DNA of 64,000 nucleotides from Kitasatospora sp. MAP12-44 (GTDB lineage: Bacteria > Actinomycetota > Actinomycetes > Streptomycetales > Streptomycetaceae): contig NZ_JARZAE010000004.1 of NCBI RefSeq assembly GCF_029892095.1, positions 868,001 to 932,000 of the forward strand, given 5' to 3'. Under the pieces are notes generated by a model that was not told where the DNA came from, searched no databases, and saw only the letters and a list, made by a program, of their open reading frames with translations. Each line of letters opens with the position of its first letter. Within the stretch, counting starts at the first letter, position 1. This document shows, piece by piece, positions 1-7,582 of the stretch. Both the position numbers and the translations under genes were made by a program.

Positions 1-719
1 GCGCCGACTCGCGCGACACCGTGATGCACGCCCTGCGCGACATCACCCGGCACACGCGCAGCGGGATGCAACCGAAGTGGAAGGTGGACGGCTTCCACGC
101 CGCCCCGCGCCCGTCCGGGACCCCGCGCAACCAGCTGGGCTTCAAGGACGGCATCGCCAACCCCGACGCAACCGACCCGGCCGTCGCGAACGCCGTGCTC
201 TGGACGCACGGCGGTGCGGCGGCCGGCGAGCCGGCCTGGGTGGAGGGCGGCTCGTACCAGGTGGTGCGCATCATCCGGATGCTCGTGGAGTTCTGGGACC
301 GGGTCTCGCTGCACGAGCAGGAGCAGATGCTCGGCCGGCGCCGCGACTCCGGCGCTCCGCTGGACGGCACGGTGGAGAGCGACATACCCGACTACGGCGC
401 CGACCCGCAGGGCCTGCTGATCCCGATGACCGCGCACATCCGGCTGTCCAACCCGCGCACCACCGAGACCGACAACCAGCGGATCCTGCGCCGGGGTTAC
501 AACTACGACCGCGGTCTCGACCTGGACGGCAACCTGAACGTCGGGCTGATCTTCTGCTGCTACCAGCAGGACGTGGCCCGGCAGTTCCAGGTCGTCCAGC
601 AGCGGCTGGCCGGCGAGCCGCTGGTGGACTACATCTCACCGACCGGCGGCGGCTACTTCTTCGCGCTCCCCGGAGTGACCGGCCCCGACCAGTGGTTCGG
701 CTCGGCACTGTTCGCCTGA
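1..719 (+). CDS. efeB: Dyp-type haem peroxidase / deferrochelatase EfeB, 3' part
   Basis: The 5' end lies outside the window; about 239 C-terminal residues are visible, reading from base 3. The GFKDG motif near residue 50 is the GxxDG signature of Dyp peroxidases, and the segments [16 protein letters not shown] and [10 protein letters not shown] match EfeB-type members. EfeB proteins bind haem, are usually exported by the Tat system and work with EfeO/EfeU in ferrous iron uptake; the signal peptide and partners would lie upstream of the window. The end is intact and is followed by a GNAT gene 67 bp downstream. Family assignment is firm; the iron-uptake role is inferred from the family. Confidence 0.9.
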   Translation, partial: ADSRDTVMHALRDITRHTRSGMQPKWKVDGFHAAPRPSGTPRNQLGFKDGIANPDATDPAVANAVLWTHGGAAAGEPAWVEGGSYQVVRIIRMLVEFWDRVSLHEQEQMLGRRRDSGAPLDGTVESDIPDYGADPQGLLIPMTAHIRLSNPRTTETDNQRILRRGYNYDRGLDLDGNLNVGLIFCCYQQDVARQFQVVQQRLAGEPLVDYISPTGGGYFFALPGVTGPDQWFGSALFA

Positions 720-786
720 CTGCAGTTCGCCCGAACCCGCCGATATCCGCTCGCCGCCGGCCAGGGCGAACTGCTTGGATCACGCG

Positions 787-1230
787 ATGGACACCACACT
801 GCCGGACGGCTACGAGATCTCCACCGACCCCGCCCGCCTCGACGCCGAGCTGATCCACCGCTGGCTCTCGCTCGACGCCTACTGGGCACTCGGCGTCACC
901 CGCGACAAGCAGGACCAGGCGATCGCCGGTTCGCTCAACTTCGGCCTCTACGCGAGCCCCGGCACGGGCGAGGGCGGCGCCCAACTCGGCTACGCCCGGG
1001 TGGTCACCGACCGGGCCACCTTCGCCTGGCTCTGCGACGTCTACATCGCCCCCGCCGCGCGCGGCCGGGGGCTGGGCACGGCGCTGGCCGCCGCCGTCCG
1101 CGACCACCTCGCCGGCTACGACCTGCGCCGCGTCATGCTGGCCACCGCGGACGCCCACGAGGTCTACGCCAAGGTCGGATTCGCGCCGCTGGCCACGGTG
1201 GAGAAGTGGATGCTCCTGGGCAAGCAGTGA
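787..1230 (+). CDS. GNAT-family N-acetyltransferase
   Basis: 147 residues. The acetyl-CoA loop ARGRGLGTAL near residue 100 follows the strand CDVYIAP, the usual motif A of GNAT enzymes, and the end EVYAKVGFAPL is the typical YxxxGF segment. This subgroup of about 140 residues (often listed as YjgM- or ArgA-like GNATs) has no fixed substrate, so the acceptor is unknown. The ATG at 787 is chosen over an in-frame TTG at 775 because homologues of this subgroup begin just before the PDGYEIS-like strand. It stands alone, convergent with the HxlR gene 21 bp downstream. Confidence 0.85.
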   Translation: MDTTLPDGYEISTDPARLDAELIHRWLSLDAYWALGVTRDKQDQAIAGSLNFGLYASPGTGEGGAQLGYARVVTDRATFAWLCDVYIAPAARGRGLGTALAAAVRDHLAGYDLRRVMLATADAHEVYAKVGFAPLATVEKWMLLGKQ

Positions 1231-1251
1231 CCGCGGTCGCCCGCAACAGCC

Positions 1252-1602
1252 CTACTCACGGGCGCTGAGCAGTTCGTCCCAGTGCTCCTCCGCCCACGCG
1301 CAGGCGGCCGCCATGGGTTCGAGCATGCTGCGGCCCAGCGGAGTCAGCTCGTACTCGACATGCGGGGTGGCCTCGGCGTAGACGGTGCGCTTGACCAGGC
1401 CGTCGCGTTCAAGGGACCGCAGTGACTGGGTGAGGACCTTGGGGGTGACGCGGCCCAGCGGCACCCGCAACTCGGAGAAGCGGCGCGGTCCGTGCTCAAG
1501 GCAGCGGATGACCAGCGCCGCCCACTTGTCACCGAACCGGATCGGATTGAGCGAGGACGGGCACAGTTCATCGAACATGTCGGCGGGCAGCGGTTCCCTC
1601 AT
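1252..1602 (-). CDS. HxlR-family winged-helix transcriptional regulator
   Basis: 116 residues, the normal HxlR length. The N-terminal segment SLNPIRFGDKWAALVI and the recognition region RRFSELRVPLGRVTPKVLTQ followed by LERDGLVKR are the hallmarks of the family (wHTH with MarR-like wing). HxlR proteins often answer to reactive electrophiles or quinones and control a neighbouring oxidoreductase. Here the divergent gene is an NAD(P)-binding protein followed by a DDN-like reductase, which fits that pattern. Many members carry a redox Cys near the N terminus; the Cys in FDELCPSS is a candidate. Target and signal are inferred from neighbours. Confidence 0.88.
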   Translation of the reverse strand: MREPLPADMFDELCPSSLNPIRFGDKWAALVIRCLEHGPRRFSELRVPLGRVTPKVLTQSLRSLERDGLVKRTVYAEATPHVEYELTPLGRSMLEPMAAACAWAEEHWDELLSARE

Positions 1603-1617
1603 GGCCTCACGATAGCC

Positions 1618-1635
1618 GGTATCCAACTGGTAACC
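1618..1635. promoter_or_regulatory. Candidate HxlR operator: paired GGTAWCC boxes
   Basis: Two copies of GGTAWCC (GGTATCC at 1618-1624, GGTAACC at 1629-1635) lie 11 bp apart, about one helical turn, in the 103-bp gap between the divergent HxlR gene and the NAD(P)-binding gene. The placement is right for auto-regulation and control of the divergent gene. The pairing is read directly; the function is inference. Confidence 0.35.
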
Positions 1636-1705
1636 GCTGCCCCCGATATGGTCGGCGAACCGGCTGGGGCACAGGTGCTCCGGCCCTGGTGAGAGGCGAT
1701 TCCTC

Positions 1706-2329
1706 ATGAACATCGTGGTCTTCGGTGCGGGTGGCCGGATCGGGCGGCAGGCCGTCGCCGAGGCGAGCCGGCGCGGCCACCAGGTCACCGCCGTGGTGCG
1801 TGACCCCGCAGGCCACGGCGAGTTGGCCGGGGCGCGGGCGGTGGCGGGCGATGTCACGGATGCGGCGAGCATCGAGCAGGTGGCCGCCGGACACGATGCC
1901 GCCGTCAACGCCGCCGTGGACCTGTCCGTTCCGCCGCACGACTTCTTCACCGCGTCGTCCCGCGCCCTGACGGCCGGCCTGGCGAAGGCCGGCGTGCACC
2001 GCCTGGTGACGGTCGGCCTCGCATCGATCATGCCCGGAGCGTCCGGTGCCCCGCTGATGGACGAGCCCGGCTACCCGAACGAGTACCGACCCTTCTATCT
2101 CGGCCACGCGGCAGGCCTCGACGAGCTTCGAAGCTGCACCCTCGACTGGGCATACGTGGCCCCCGCAGGCGACTTCGACCACGCTGGCCCGGTCACCGGC
2201 CGCTACCAGCTCGCCGAGCACGGCGACCCGGCCAGCCGGATCACGCCAGCGGACTTCGCCATCGCCCTGCTCGACGAGGTCGATGCGCCCCGCCACCACC
2301 GTGCCGCCCTCACCGTCCGGGAGGCATGA
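1706..2329 (+). CDS. Atypical SDR / NAD(P)H-binding protein
   Basis: 207 residues. The N terminus MNIVVFGAGGRIGRQ is a Rossmann fold with the GxGGxxG pattern of atypical short-chain dehydrogenases (NmrA/YwnB-like, Pfam NAD_binding_10 type). No YxxxK catalytic pair is evident, so it may be an NAD(P)H sensor or an epimerase-like enzyme rather than a classical dehydrogenase. The stop codon overlaps the start of the next gene (ATGA at 2326-2329), so the two are translationally coupled. Divergent from the HxlR regulator, which probably controls it. Confidence 0.82.
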   Translation: MNIVVFGAGGRIGRQAVAEASRRGHQVTAVVRDPAGHGELAGARAVAGDVTDAASIEQVAAGHDAAVNAAVDLSVPPHDFFTASSRALTAGLAKAGVHRLVTVGLASIMPGASGAPLMDEPGYPNEYRPFYLGHAAGLDELRSCTLDWAYVAPAGDFDHAGPVTGRYQLAEHGDPASRITPADFAIALLDEVDAPRHHRAALTVREA

Positions 2330-2748
2330 TGCCCGTTCTCCACGACAGCCCCAACGCCTGGGTCGCCGAGCACATTCGCCGCTTCCAGGAGACCGGAGGC
2401 CGACCCCGACCGGACGTGAACGACCTGCTGCTGACCACCCGAGGCCGGCGCACCGGCGAACTGCGCCGCACCGCCCTGGTCTACCAACACGACAGCGACC
2501 GCTACGTCCTGGCGGCCTCCAACAACGGCGCGGACCACCACCCGGCCTGGTACCTCAACCTGCTCGCCGACCCGTCCGTCACCGTGCAGGTGGGCACGGA
2601 CACCTTCGCCGCACACGCCCGCCCCGCCACCGAGGCAGAGCGCCCACAGCTGTGGCACCTGATGGTCGCAGCCACGCCCCAGTACGCGGCCTACCAGCAG
2701 CAGACCACCCGCGAAATCCCCATCGTCCTCCTGGAACCCGCCCGCTGA
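2326..2748 (+). CDS. DDN-like F420-dependent nitroreductase/quinone reductase family protein
   Basis: 140 residues. The segment LLLTTRGRRTGELRRTAL and the following strands with NNGADHHPAWYLNLLADP are the signature of the deazaflavin-dependent nitroreductase (DDN, formerly DUF385) split-barrel family. Members use F420H2, which streptomycetes make, to reduce quinones or nitro compounds. An ATGA overlap with the SDR-like gene makes a two-gene operon under the likely control of the HxlR regulator, a plausible electrophile or quinone detoxification unit. Family is clear; substrate is unknown. Confidence 0.85.
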   Translation: MMPVLHDSPNAWVAEHIRRFQETGGRPRPDVNDLLLTTRGRRTGELRRTALVYQHDSDRYVLAASNNGADHHPAWYLNLLADPSVTVQVGTDTFAAHARPATEAERPQLWHLMVAATPQYAAYQQQTTREIPIVLLEPAR

Positions 2749-3054
2749 CCGCAACGTCCCAAGGAGCGCCAACTCCCCTGCGCCACACGCGAAACTGTGA
2801 CTGTCACTGTTTCCCCGGGCCGCCGCGCCTGCGGTGCTTCGGCGAGGACGCCCAGATTAGGAACAGTTCAGCTGTCTCAGCGCCCTGGGTGACTCATTAG
2901 GAGTGAGCTGACGGCTGCTCAGCTCGTGAAGGAGCCCCCTGCCGGGGTGTCTCAGGAAATCCCGGAATCCGTTATTCTTCCGTGCCCATTCGGAGGCGTC
3001 TCGGGAATGGCGGCGTACGCAACAGGTACGCGGGCGGGTTGCCATGATGGGGGC
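2749..3054. other. Intergenic stretch with one small hairpin
   Basis: About 306 bp without a gene. A 7-bp stem hairpin (2905-2925, GAGCTGA/TCAGCTC) lies roughly in the middle, and a possible -10 (TATTCT near 2973) sits upstream of the ASCH gene. Base composition is lower in GC than the neighbours. No small ORF with a convincing ribosome site was seen. Confidence 0.4.
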
Positions 3055-3429
3055 GTGACCTTCGATAGCCAGAAGCCGCCCCAGTCGGCTGTCCGCGTGA
3101 TGCACCTACGTCGCCCATACCTCGATCTGGTTGCCTCCGGAGCCAAGACAGTCGAGGTTCGGGTCACCTATCCCAACCGTCGCGATCTGGCACCCGGGCA
3201 GCTGATCCGCTTCCAGGCAGAGGGAGCGCACGTCCTGACCCGGGTCACCAGAGTCAGCCGGTACGCCTCCTTCGAAGAGATGCTCGATCACGAAGACGTG
3301 GCCGCGATCAGCGGGGTACCTGAGTCCAGGGAAGAGCTGCTGACCGCGATCAGATCAATCTATGACGAGACGAAAGAGTCACTTGGGGTGATCACGTTGG
3401 AGGTGCATGTAGTGACTTCCGAGAGCTGA
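3055..3429 (+). CDS. ASCH-domain protein
   Basis: 124 residues. The opening HLRRPYLDLVASGAKTVEVR matches the ASCH (PUA-like) fold signature where a conserved K/T-x-E-x-R segment lines an RNA- or nucleotide-binding cleft; GQLIRFQ is the following strand. ASCH proteins are thought to bind RNA or modified nucleosides (for example YqfB, an acetylcytidine amidohydrolase), but no activity can be assigned here. The GTG at 3055 is chosen since it directly precedes the conserved domain; the longer in-frame reading upstream has no family support. Convergent with peptide deformylase. Confidence 0.8.
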   Translation: MTFDSQKPPQSAVRVMHLRRPYLDLVASGAKTVEVRVTYPNRRDLAPGQLIRFQAEGAHVLTRVTRVSRYASFEEMLDHEDVAAISGVPESREELLTAIRSIYDETKESLGVITLEVHVVTSES

Positions 3430-3456
3430 GCGGTAGTTGGCATCCTGCTACTGCTC
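3428..3456. terminator. Bidirectional hairpin between convergent genes
   Basis: Nine-bp stem with one G-T wobble (GAGCGGTAG at 3428-3436, CTACTGCTC at 3448-3456) and an 11-nt loop, placed exactly where the ASCH gene and the peptide deformylase gene converge. No U-tract follows, which is common in actinomycetes. Confidence 0.55.
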
Positions 3457-4017
3457 GTAGGCCCATGCGCGGCCAGTCTGCCGATACTGCTCGACGGGGA
3501 TGGGGTCAACGCCGGTGCGCATCCGGGCGGTGTAGAGGAGTCCGTCGAGGTGGTCGATCTCGTGGTGGACCAACCGGGCGAGCCCGCGTTCGTACGTGGT
3601 GACCACTGGCTGGCCGTCCAGCGTGGTGGTCTCCACGGTGATCCGCAGCGGGCGGGGCACCAGGCCACGCACGTCGAAGAAGGACAGGCAGCCCTCGAAC
3701 TGCTCGTCCGCCTCGTTGGAGCGGTCGGTGATGCGGGGGTTTAGCAGGACGATCGCCGGAGTGCCGGTCTCGGCAGGCTGGACGATCGCGGCGGCCCGGC
3801 CGATGCCGATCTGCGGTGCCGCGATGCCCATGCCCTTGGCGAAGGGGTGAACCTGCCCGATGCGCTCCATCGAGGTGAAAAGCTGCTCGATGACCTGCTC
3901 GGCGGCCTCCCGCTCGGCCGGCAGGTCGAAGGGGCGGGCGGGCTCGGCGAGGACGGGGGCGCCGTACTGCACCACTCCAAGGTCACGCATCTGCTCGCTG
4001 GGCCGCACCTGGATCAC
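3448..4017 (-). CDS. def: Peptide deformylase
   Basis: 189 residues with all three metal/active-site motifs: GMGIAAPQIG (motif 1, GxGxAAxQ), EGCLSF (motif 2, EGCLS) and HHEIDHLDG (motif 3, HExxH with the two metal-binding His and catalytic Glu). The enzyme removes the formyl group from the N-terminal Met of new proteins in the cytosol. The GTG at 4017 is chosen because AAGGGGAG lies at good spacing upstream; the reading frame runs open much further upstream without homology. Streptomycetes usually have several def copies, so this may be an accessory one, for instance tolerant to actinonin-like inhibitors. Confidence 0.92.
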   Translation of the reverse strand: MIQVRPSEQMRDLGVVQYGAPVLAEPARPFDLPAEREAAEQVIEQLFTSMERIGQVHPFAKGMGIAAPQIGIGRAAAIVQPAETGTPAIVLLNPRITDRSNEADEQFEGCLSFFDVRGLVPRPLRITVETTTLDGQPVVTTYERGLARLVHHEIDHLDGLLYTARMRTGVDPIPVEQYRQTGRAWAYEQ

Positions 4018-4284
4018 CTGAACTCCCCTTGAGTCGTGTCGCGTTCGGGTCTGGCCCGAAACCGCCATTCCAGACGGTACCGGGCATGGAGGGCGGGTGA
4101 GGACGTCGTCCAGGAGAAGACGCGCATCGCGCCCTCCTCGCGCCGCCTCGGGGCGGTCCGCAGCGGCGCCGCCTCGGCGGTCATGGACGTCTCGGTGCCC
4201 ACACCGCCGGGTCCAGGTCGGCGGGGACGGCCCCCCCTCATGAGGGTTGGCCGATCCAGGACAGTGGTCCCGAGCGGCCGAGTA

Positions 4285-4304
4285 ACTGAATGGAACCATC
4301 CAGT
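4285..4304. promoter_or_regulatory. Imperfect palindrome in the divergent def/Imm5-like promoter region
   Basis: ACTGAATGG (4285-4293) and CCATCCAGT (4296-4304) form an inverted repeat with one mismatch and a 2-bp centre, 23 bp before the start of the Imm5-like gene. It sits where a repressor could cover the promoter. The rest of the 309-bp gap 4018-4326 shows nothing else that I can support. Confidence 0.3.
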
Positions 4305-4326
4305 GCGGTAGGTGAGGATGGTCGCT

Positions 4327-4908
4327 ATGGCGAATGGCACCAGCGAGATCAATCTGAGCAAGCAGGACCTTCGTGAGGTCACCCGCTATGCAGCCCAGAG
4401 CGCGCAGGAGGTCCTTGAGATCTTCGAGAGAGCACACCCAGCCGACTCGCGGCCTCGCGACGCCGTGGATGCCGCATGGACGTTCGCCCGAGGTGGCGAA
4501 CGCGGGAAGGCACTGCGCGATACCGGGTGGGCGGCACACAAGGCGGCCCGAGAGGCAGATACCGCGGCGGCGAGCAACGCGGCGCGGGCGGCGATGTCCG
4601 CAGCAGCCGCTGCGTACCTCCATCCACTGGCCGACGCCCACCAGGTGAAGCACATTCTGGGGGCAGCGGCCCACGCGGCGTGTGTGGCTGAACTTGTTGC
4701 GGGCAATGATCGGAAGGCCGGTGCTGATCACATTGAGCAGGCTTGCCGGCACGCGTCACCAGTCGTCGTTGATGTGCTCAGCCGCTACCCTGCCGCACCG
4801 CCCGGAGGAGGACGTGTCGGGGAACTGTTGCGCGACCTGGATCAGACCCTCCGCAGCCGCTGTTTGGGCGAGGGAGGCTGCGTCGTCTGCGGCCAGGATG
4901 TCCCCTAG
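4327..4908 (+). CDS. Imm5-like putative immunity protein
   Basis: 193 residues, helical and alanine-rich. The opening NLSKQDLREVTRYAAQSAQ and the repeated pattern ALRDTGWAAHKAAREAD match the putative immunity family Imm5 as I remember it, proposed to neutralise polymorphic or contact-dependent toxins. A C-terminal CVVCGQD pair may bind metal or be structural. No toxin, RHS or WXG gene lies next to it, so it looks like an orphan. AGGTGAGG lies upstream of both ATG 4318 and ATG 4327; 4327 gives the better spacing. Function is inferred from family only. Confidence 0.7.
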   Translation: MANGTSEINLSKQDLREVTRYAAQSAQEVLEIFERAHPADSRPRDAVDAAWTFARGGERGKALRDTGWAAHKAAREADTAAASNAARAAMSAAAAAYLHPLADAHQVKHILGAAAHAACVAELVAGNDRKAGADHIEQACRHASPVVVDVLSRYPAAPPGGGRVGELLRDLDQTLRSRCLGEGGCVVCGQDVP

Positions 4909-4944
4909 GACGATCGGCGGCGGGAACGGAACGGAGAGAGTGTC

Positions 4945-5490
4945 ATGAGGCGACCGTTGCTCTTCCTCGATGTCGACGGGCCCCTGAATCCCTACGCGGC
5001 GAAGCCCGAGAGGCGACCCGAGGGATATACGACCCTCCGCATCCCGCGAGACACCAGCGCCGCCGCCGAGTTGGGCACAGCGCATGGCAGGCGGACGCCG
5101 CTGCGGGTGTGGCTCAACCCTGACCACGGACGGGCGCTGCTGGCGCTCGACTACGAGCTGTGCTGGGCCACGACCTGGATGAGTGAGGCGAACCGGTGGA
5201 TCGGCCCGGTGCTCGGGCTGCCGGAACTGCCCTTTGTCGACTTCGGCGACGCCCTGCACAGAGAGCGTCCGGACGGGGTGCACTGGAAGTCCGAGCCCTT
5301 GGTCGCGTATGCCGACGGCCGGCCGTTCGCCTGGGTGGACGACGAGCAGAGCGATGCGGATCACGCCCATGTGGCCGACGGCCACCACGCGCCCGCTCTT
5401 CTCCACCACGTCAATCCCCGGATCGGCCTGCGGGAGGGCGACTTCACCGTCCTCGCCGCCTTCGCCGCATCCATCGCCCCGACCCGGTGA
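4945..5490 (+). CDS. HAD-like hydrolase superfamily protein (paralogue 1)
   Basis: 181 residues. LLFLDVDGPLNP at the N terminus is HAD motif I (DxDG), and ELCWATTW with YADGRPFAWVDDE gives the later acidic motif. The group is common in actinomycetes, usually called HAD domain-containing or secreted-protein-like, with no known substrate. It has a clear paralogue at 60510-61058, which shares DVDGxLNP, ELCWATTWxxxAN, PVLGLP and YADGRPFAWVDD. It follows the Imm5-like gene by 36 bp and may be co-transcribed. Confidence 0.75.
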   Translation: MRRPLLFLDVDGPLNPYAAKPERRPEGYTTLRIPRDTSAAAELGTAHGRRTPLRVWLNPDHGRALLALDYELCWATTWMSEANRWIGPVLGLPELPFVDFGDALHRERPDGVHWKSEPLVAYADGRPFAWVDDEQSDADHAHVADGHHAPALLHHVNPRIGLREGDFTVLAAFAASIAPTR

Positions 5491-5500
5491 CCGGATGATG

Positions 5501-5519
5501 GAGGCCGGGAAACGGCCTC
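5501..5519. terminator. Hairpin between convergent genes
   Basis: Seven-bp perfect stem (GAGGCCG / CGGCCTC) with a GGAAA loop, located between the HAD-like gene and the convergent alpha/beta hydrolase gene. Confidence 0.55.
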
Positions 5520-6345
5520 AAGCCAGGAATGCCGCCATGGTCGCCGTGAATTGGTCCGCATCGTCGAGCCAGGGGTAGTGGCCGGCTCCCGGTTGCACGA
5601 CGAGAGTGGCGGTGGGGAGCAGCTCGGCGTACTCGGCAACTGACTGCGGGGGGCTGTTCAGGTCGAACTCTCCGGCGAGCAGCAGGGCGGGGGCCGTACA
5701 GGTGGCGAGCCCCGCGCGTGTGGCGTGGGGGGTGAAGGCGCCGTCGGCCGCGAAGAGGGTGACCGCCTCGGGGTTGGTGGGCCGGCTGGCTGCGTGGTGG
5801 TGCTGTGCCGCGGTGTCCCAGTGGCCGTAGAAGAAGGAGGCGACGGCGTCCGCGTCGCCGCCCGTGCCCGCGGTGAGCGCTTGCAGGGCGGCGAACGCCG
5901 CCGGGAACCACGGCTCGGCCTTCCGGAGCCCGGCGAGCTCACGTCGTGTCTCCGCGGTGACCGCTATGCCGACGGCTCTCGTGCTGGGGCCGATCAGGGC
6001 GAGCTTGGCGATGTGCTGCGGGTACCGGGCCGTGTACTGCGCTGCGATGTTCGCACCGGCGGAGTGGCCGAGCAGGTCCAGCCGGGGAAGTCCGAGGTGT
6101 TCGCGCAGCGCCTCGACGTCGTCGACCAGGCGATCGCAGCGGTAGGAGGCGGTGTCCTGGGGAATCGCGGACCGGCCGGTGCCGCGCAGGTCCGGGACGA
6201 TCAGCCTGCGGTGCTTGGACAGGCCGCCGAGGTCGCCGAGGTAGCGGGAGTCGGTGGGGCCTCCCGGGAGGCAGACGAGCGGGTCGCCGGTTCCGATCAC
6301 GCGGTAGGCGAGCCGGGTTCCGTCAGGTGCGGAGAAGGTGGGCAT
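5518..6345 (-). CDS. Alpha/beta-hydrolase (proline iminopeptidase-like)
   Basis: 275 residues. The nucleophile elbow LLGHSAGAN (Ser near residue 94), the oxyanion-hole segment CLPGGPTDS near residue 26 and a late GAGHYPWLDD with the catalytic His mark an alpha/beta-hydrolase. The oxyanion segment PGGPT and RGTGRS resemble proline iminopeptidase-type members, but substrate cannot be told from sequence. It is divergent from an HTH regulator with palindromes between them, suggesting that the regulator controls it. Cytosolic: no signal peptide. Confidence 0.85.
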   Translation of the reverse strand: MPTFSAPDGTRLAYRVIGTGDPLVCLPGGPTDSRYLGDLGGLSKHRRLIVPDLRGTGRSAIPQDTASYRCDRLVDDVEALREHLGLPRLDLLGHSAGANIAAQYTARYPQHIAKLALIGPSTRAVGIAVTAETRRELAGLRKAEPWFPAAFAALQALTAGTGGDADAVASFFYGHWDTAAQHHHAASRPTNPEAVTLFAADGAFTPHATRAGLATCTAPALLLAGEFDLNSPPQSVAEYAELLPTATLVVQPGAGHYPWLDDADQFTATMAAFLA

Positions 6346-6363
6346 GGCTGCATCCTGACAGTC

Positions 6364-6425
6364 ATAACCTGGTTATACAACTGGGTTATGACTGGCAGAA
6401 TCGGGATGGAACCGGGTGTATAACC
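6364..6425. promoter_or_regulatory. Operator cluster with ATAACC/GGTTAT boxes
   Basis: A perfect 13-bp palindrome (ATAACC-T-GGTTAT, 6364-6376) is followed by another GGTTAT at 6384-6389 and an ATAACC at 6420-6425, in the 85-bp gap between the divergent hydrolase and HTH genes. Repeated half-sites at both promoters suggest binding by the adjacent HTH protein. Confidence 0.5.
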
Positions 6426-6430
6426 TAGCT

Positions 6431-7033
6431 ATGGCACGCGACGAGCACACGCAGCAGGAGCCCGAGACGCTGACCGAGGAGCAGGCCGGACGGATGCTCG
6501 CCGAGATGAACGACGTCATCCGCGCGGGTGAGGAGATGCGGAAGCTGCGCACCGAGATGATCAAGCTGTTCGCCGACTTCGGCTGGACCCAGGAGAGGAT
6601 CGCCCAGCTCACCGACCTGAGTCAGCCCGCCGTGTCCAAGCAGGTGACGAAGTACAAGGCGGGCGACCCGCTGCCCCCGATGGGACTCTCGCTCGACCAG
6701 CACGACGCGCCCTGGCTCGAAGGCCGCCTGTGGGGCCTCGCCGAGGAGATCTCCGAGAGCTGCGACGACACCGCCCGCTGCACCCGCTACCTCAACGCCG
6801 TTGCCCGGGGGAAGAAGCGCTTCACGCCGCAGAGCGTCGACGAGCTGCGGCGCCTCGTCGAGCAGGACCTGATGCTGCACCAGGCGGAGCTGCCCGGCGG
6901 CTACCGGGACGCCTACGACGAGATCAGCCGCGGTCTCGACGTCCCCGCGAGGGTCGCCACCACCGCACCGGCCGCCATGCGGCGCGCCCTCGCCCGCCGG
7001 CTCCAGCGCGACCGATTCAGGCGCGAAGAGTGA
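6431..7033 (+). CDS. Helix-turn-helix DNA-binding protein
   Basis: 200 residues. Near residues 40-75 the segment WTQERIAQLTDLSQPAVSKQV is a classic HTH with recognition helix SQPAVSKQV, like phage and sigma-4-type HTH proteins. An N-terminal coiled stretch (EEQAGRMLAEMNDVIRAGEEM) may dimerise. The C-terminal 110 residues match no family I recognise. ATG 6431 is preferred over an in-frame GTG at 6416, which would sit on the last ATAACC box. Probably an autoregulator that also controls the divergent alpha/beta hydrolase. Confidence 0.7.
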   Translation: MARDEHTQQEPETLTEEQAGRMLAEMNDVIRAGEEMRKLRTEMIKLFADFGWTQERIAQLTDLSQPAVSKQVTKYKAGDPLPPMGLSLDQHDAPWLEGRLWGLAEEISESCDDTARCTRYLNAVARGKKRFTPQSVDELRRLVEQDLMLHQAELPGGYRDAYDEISRGLDVPARVATTAPAAMRRALARRLQRDRFRREE

Positions 7034-7040
7034 ACTGCCC

Positions 7041-7082
7041 GCGGGGGACCGGGGCGCCACCCCCGGCCCCCCGGTCCCCCGC
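7041..7082. terminator. Strong hairpin between convergent genes
   Basis: Perfect 14-bp G/C stem (7041-7054 with 7069-7082) and a 14-nt loop, directly after the HTH gene and before the convergent 104-residue gene. Its length makes it a confident factor-independent terminator for both directions. Confidence 0.8.
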
Positions 7083-7096
7083 GACCCGCCCAACGC

Positions 7097-7411
7097 CTAC
7101 GGCGCGGTCGGCTCCTGTCGTAGCGCCTCGATCGCTCGGCTGAGCATCTTGGCGCGGAACGGATTGGCGGTGTCCAGGGCCCCGGCCACCGCCACCGCCT
7201 CCTCCAGCAACTCCCGTCGATAGGCAGGCAGTTCGCGAACCTGGGGCGAGCGGCTGGCCTCCACCAGCACATAGGCGAGCTTCGATCCGTAGACCTCGGG
7301 GCTGACCTGTGTCAGCGTCCGGTACACCCACAACGCGTCCGGCCCGCGCAACACCCGCCGATTGCAGCTGAGCAGCTTCACCCTCGCTCGCAGCACGATT
7401 TCCTGATCCAT
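7097..7411 (-). CDS. Hypothetical protein, 104 aa
   Basis: No family recognised. The product is mostly helical, with segments WVYRTLTQVSPEVYGSKLAYVL and LEEAVAVAGALDTANPFRAKML, and no signal peptide or membrane segment. ATG 7411 follows a GAGGGGG ribosome site; a longer start at 7435 is less likely. It is the next gene after the radical SAM methylase on the same strand, 171 bp downstream, so it may be the last member of the halogenase-methylase operon, or unrelated. The C-terminal region resembles a small tetratricopeptide-like bundle but this is not firm. Confidence 0.55.
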   Translation of the reverse strand: MDQEIVLRARVKLLSCNRRVLRGPDALWVYRTLTQVSPEVYGSKLAYVLVEASRSPQVRELPAYRRELLEEAVAVAGALDTANPFRAKMLSRAIEALRQEPTAP

Positions 7412-7582
7412 CACAAAACCCCCTCGTTCCAGCACTCCCCCGGCGGCCGGTACCCGCCGGTGGCGGGGCAGCCCGATGTACGCGCCGGGGCCCGGTGGGG
7501 GCGCCGGCGCGTGAGCCGGGGAAGTGGATGTCGTCGAGTCTGCGGGGTCCCGGGTGCGCGGACAAGGGCGGAAATGCGTGCG

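Noticed and set aside
3448..4752. 434-codon frame giving a long N-terminal extension of peptide deformylase
   Set aside because: The extension overlaps the divergent Imm5-like gene and has no homology; GTG 4017 has a good ribosome site.
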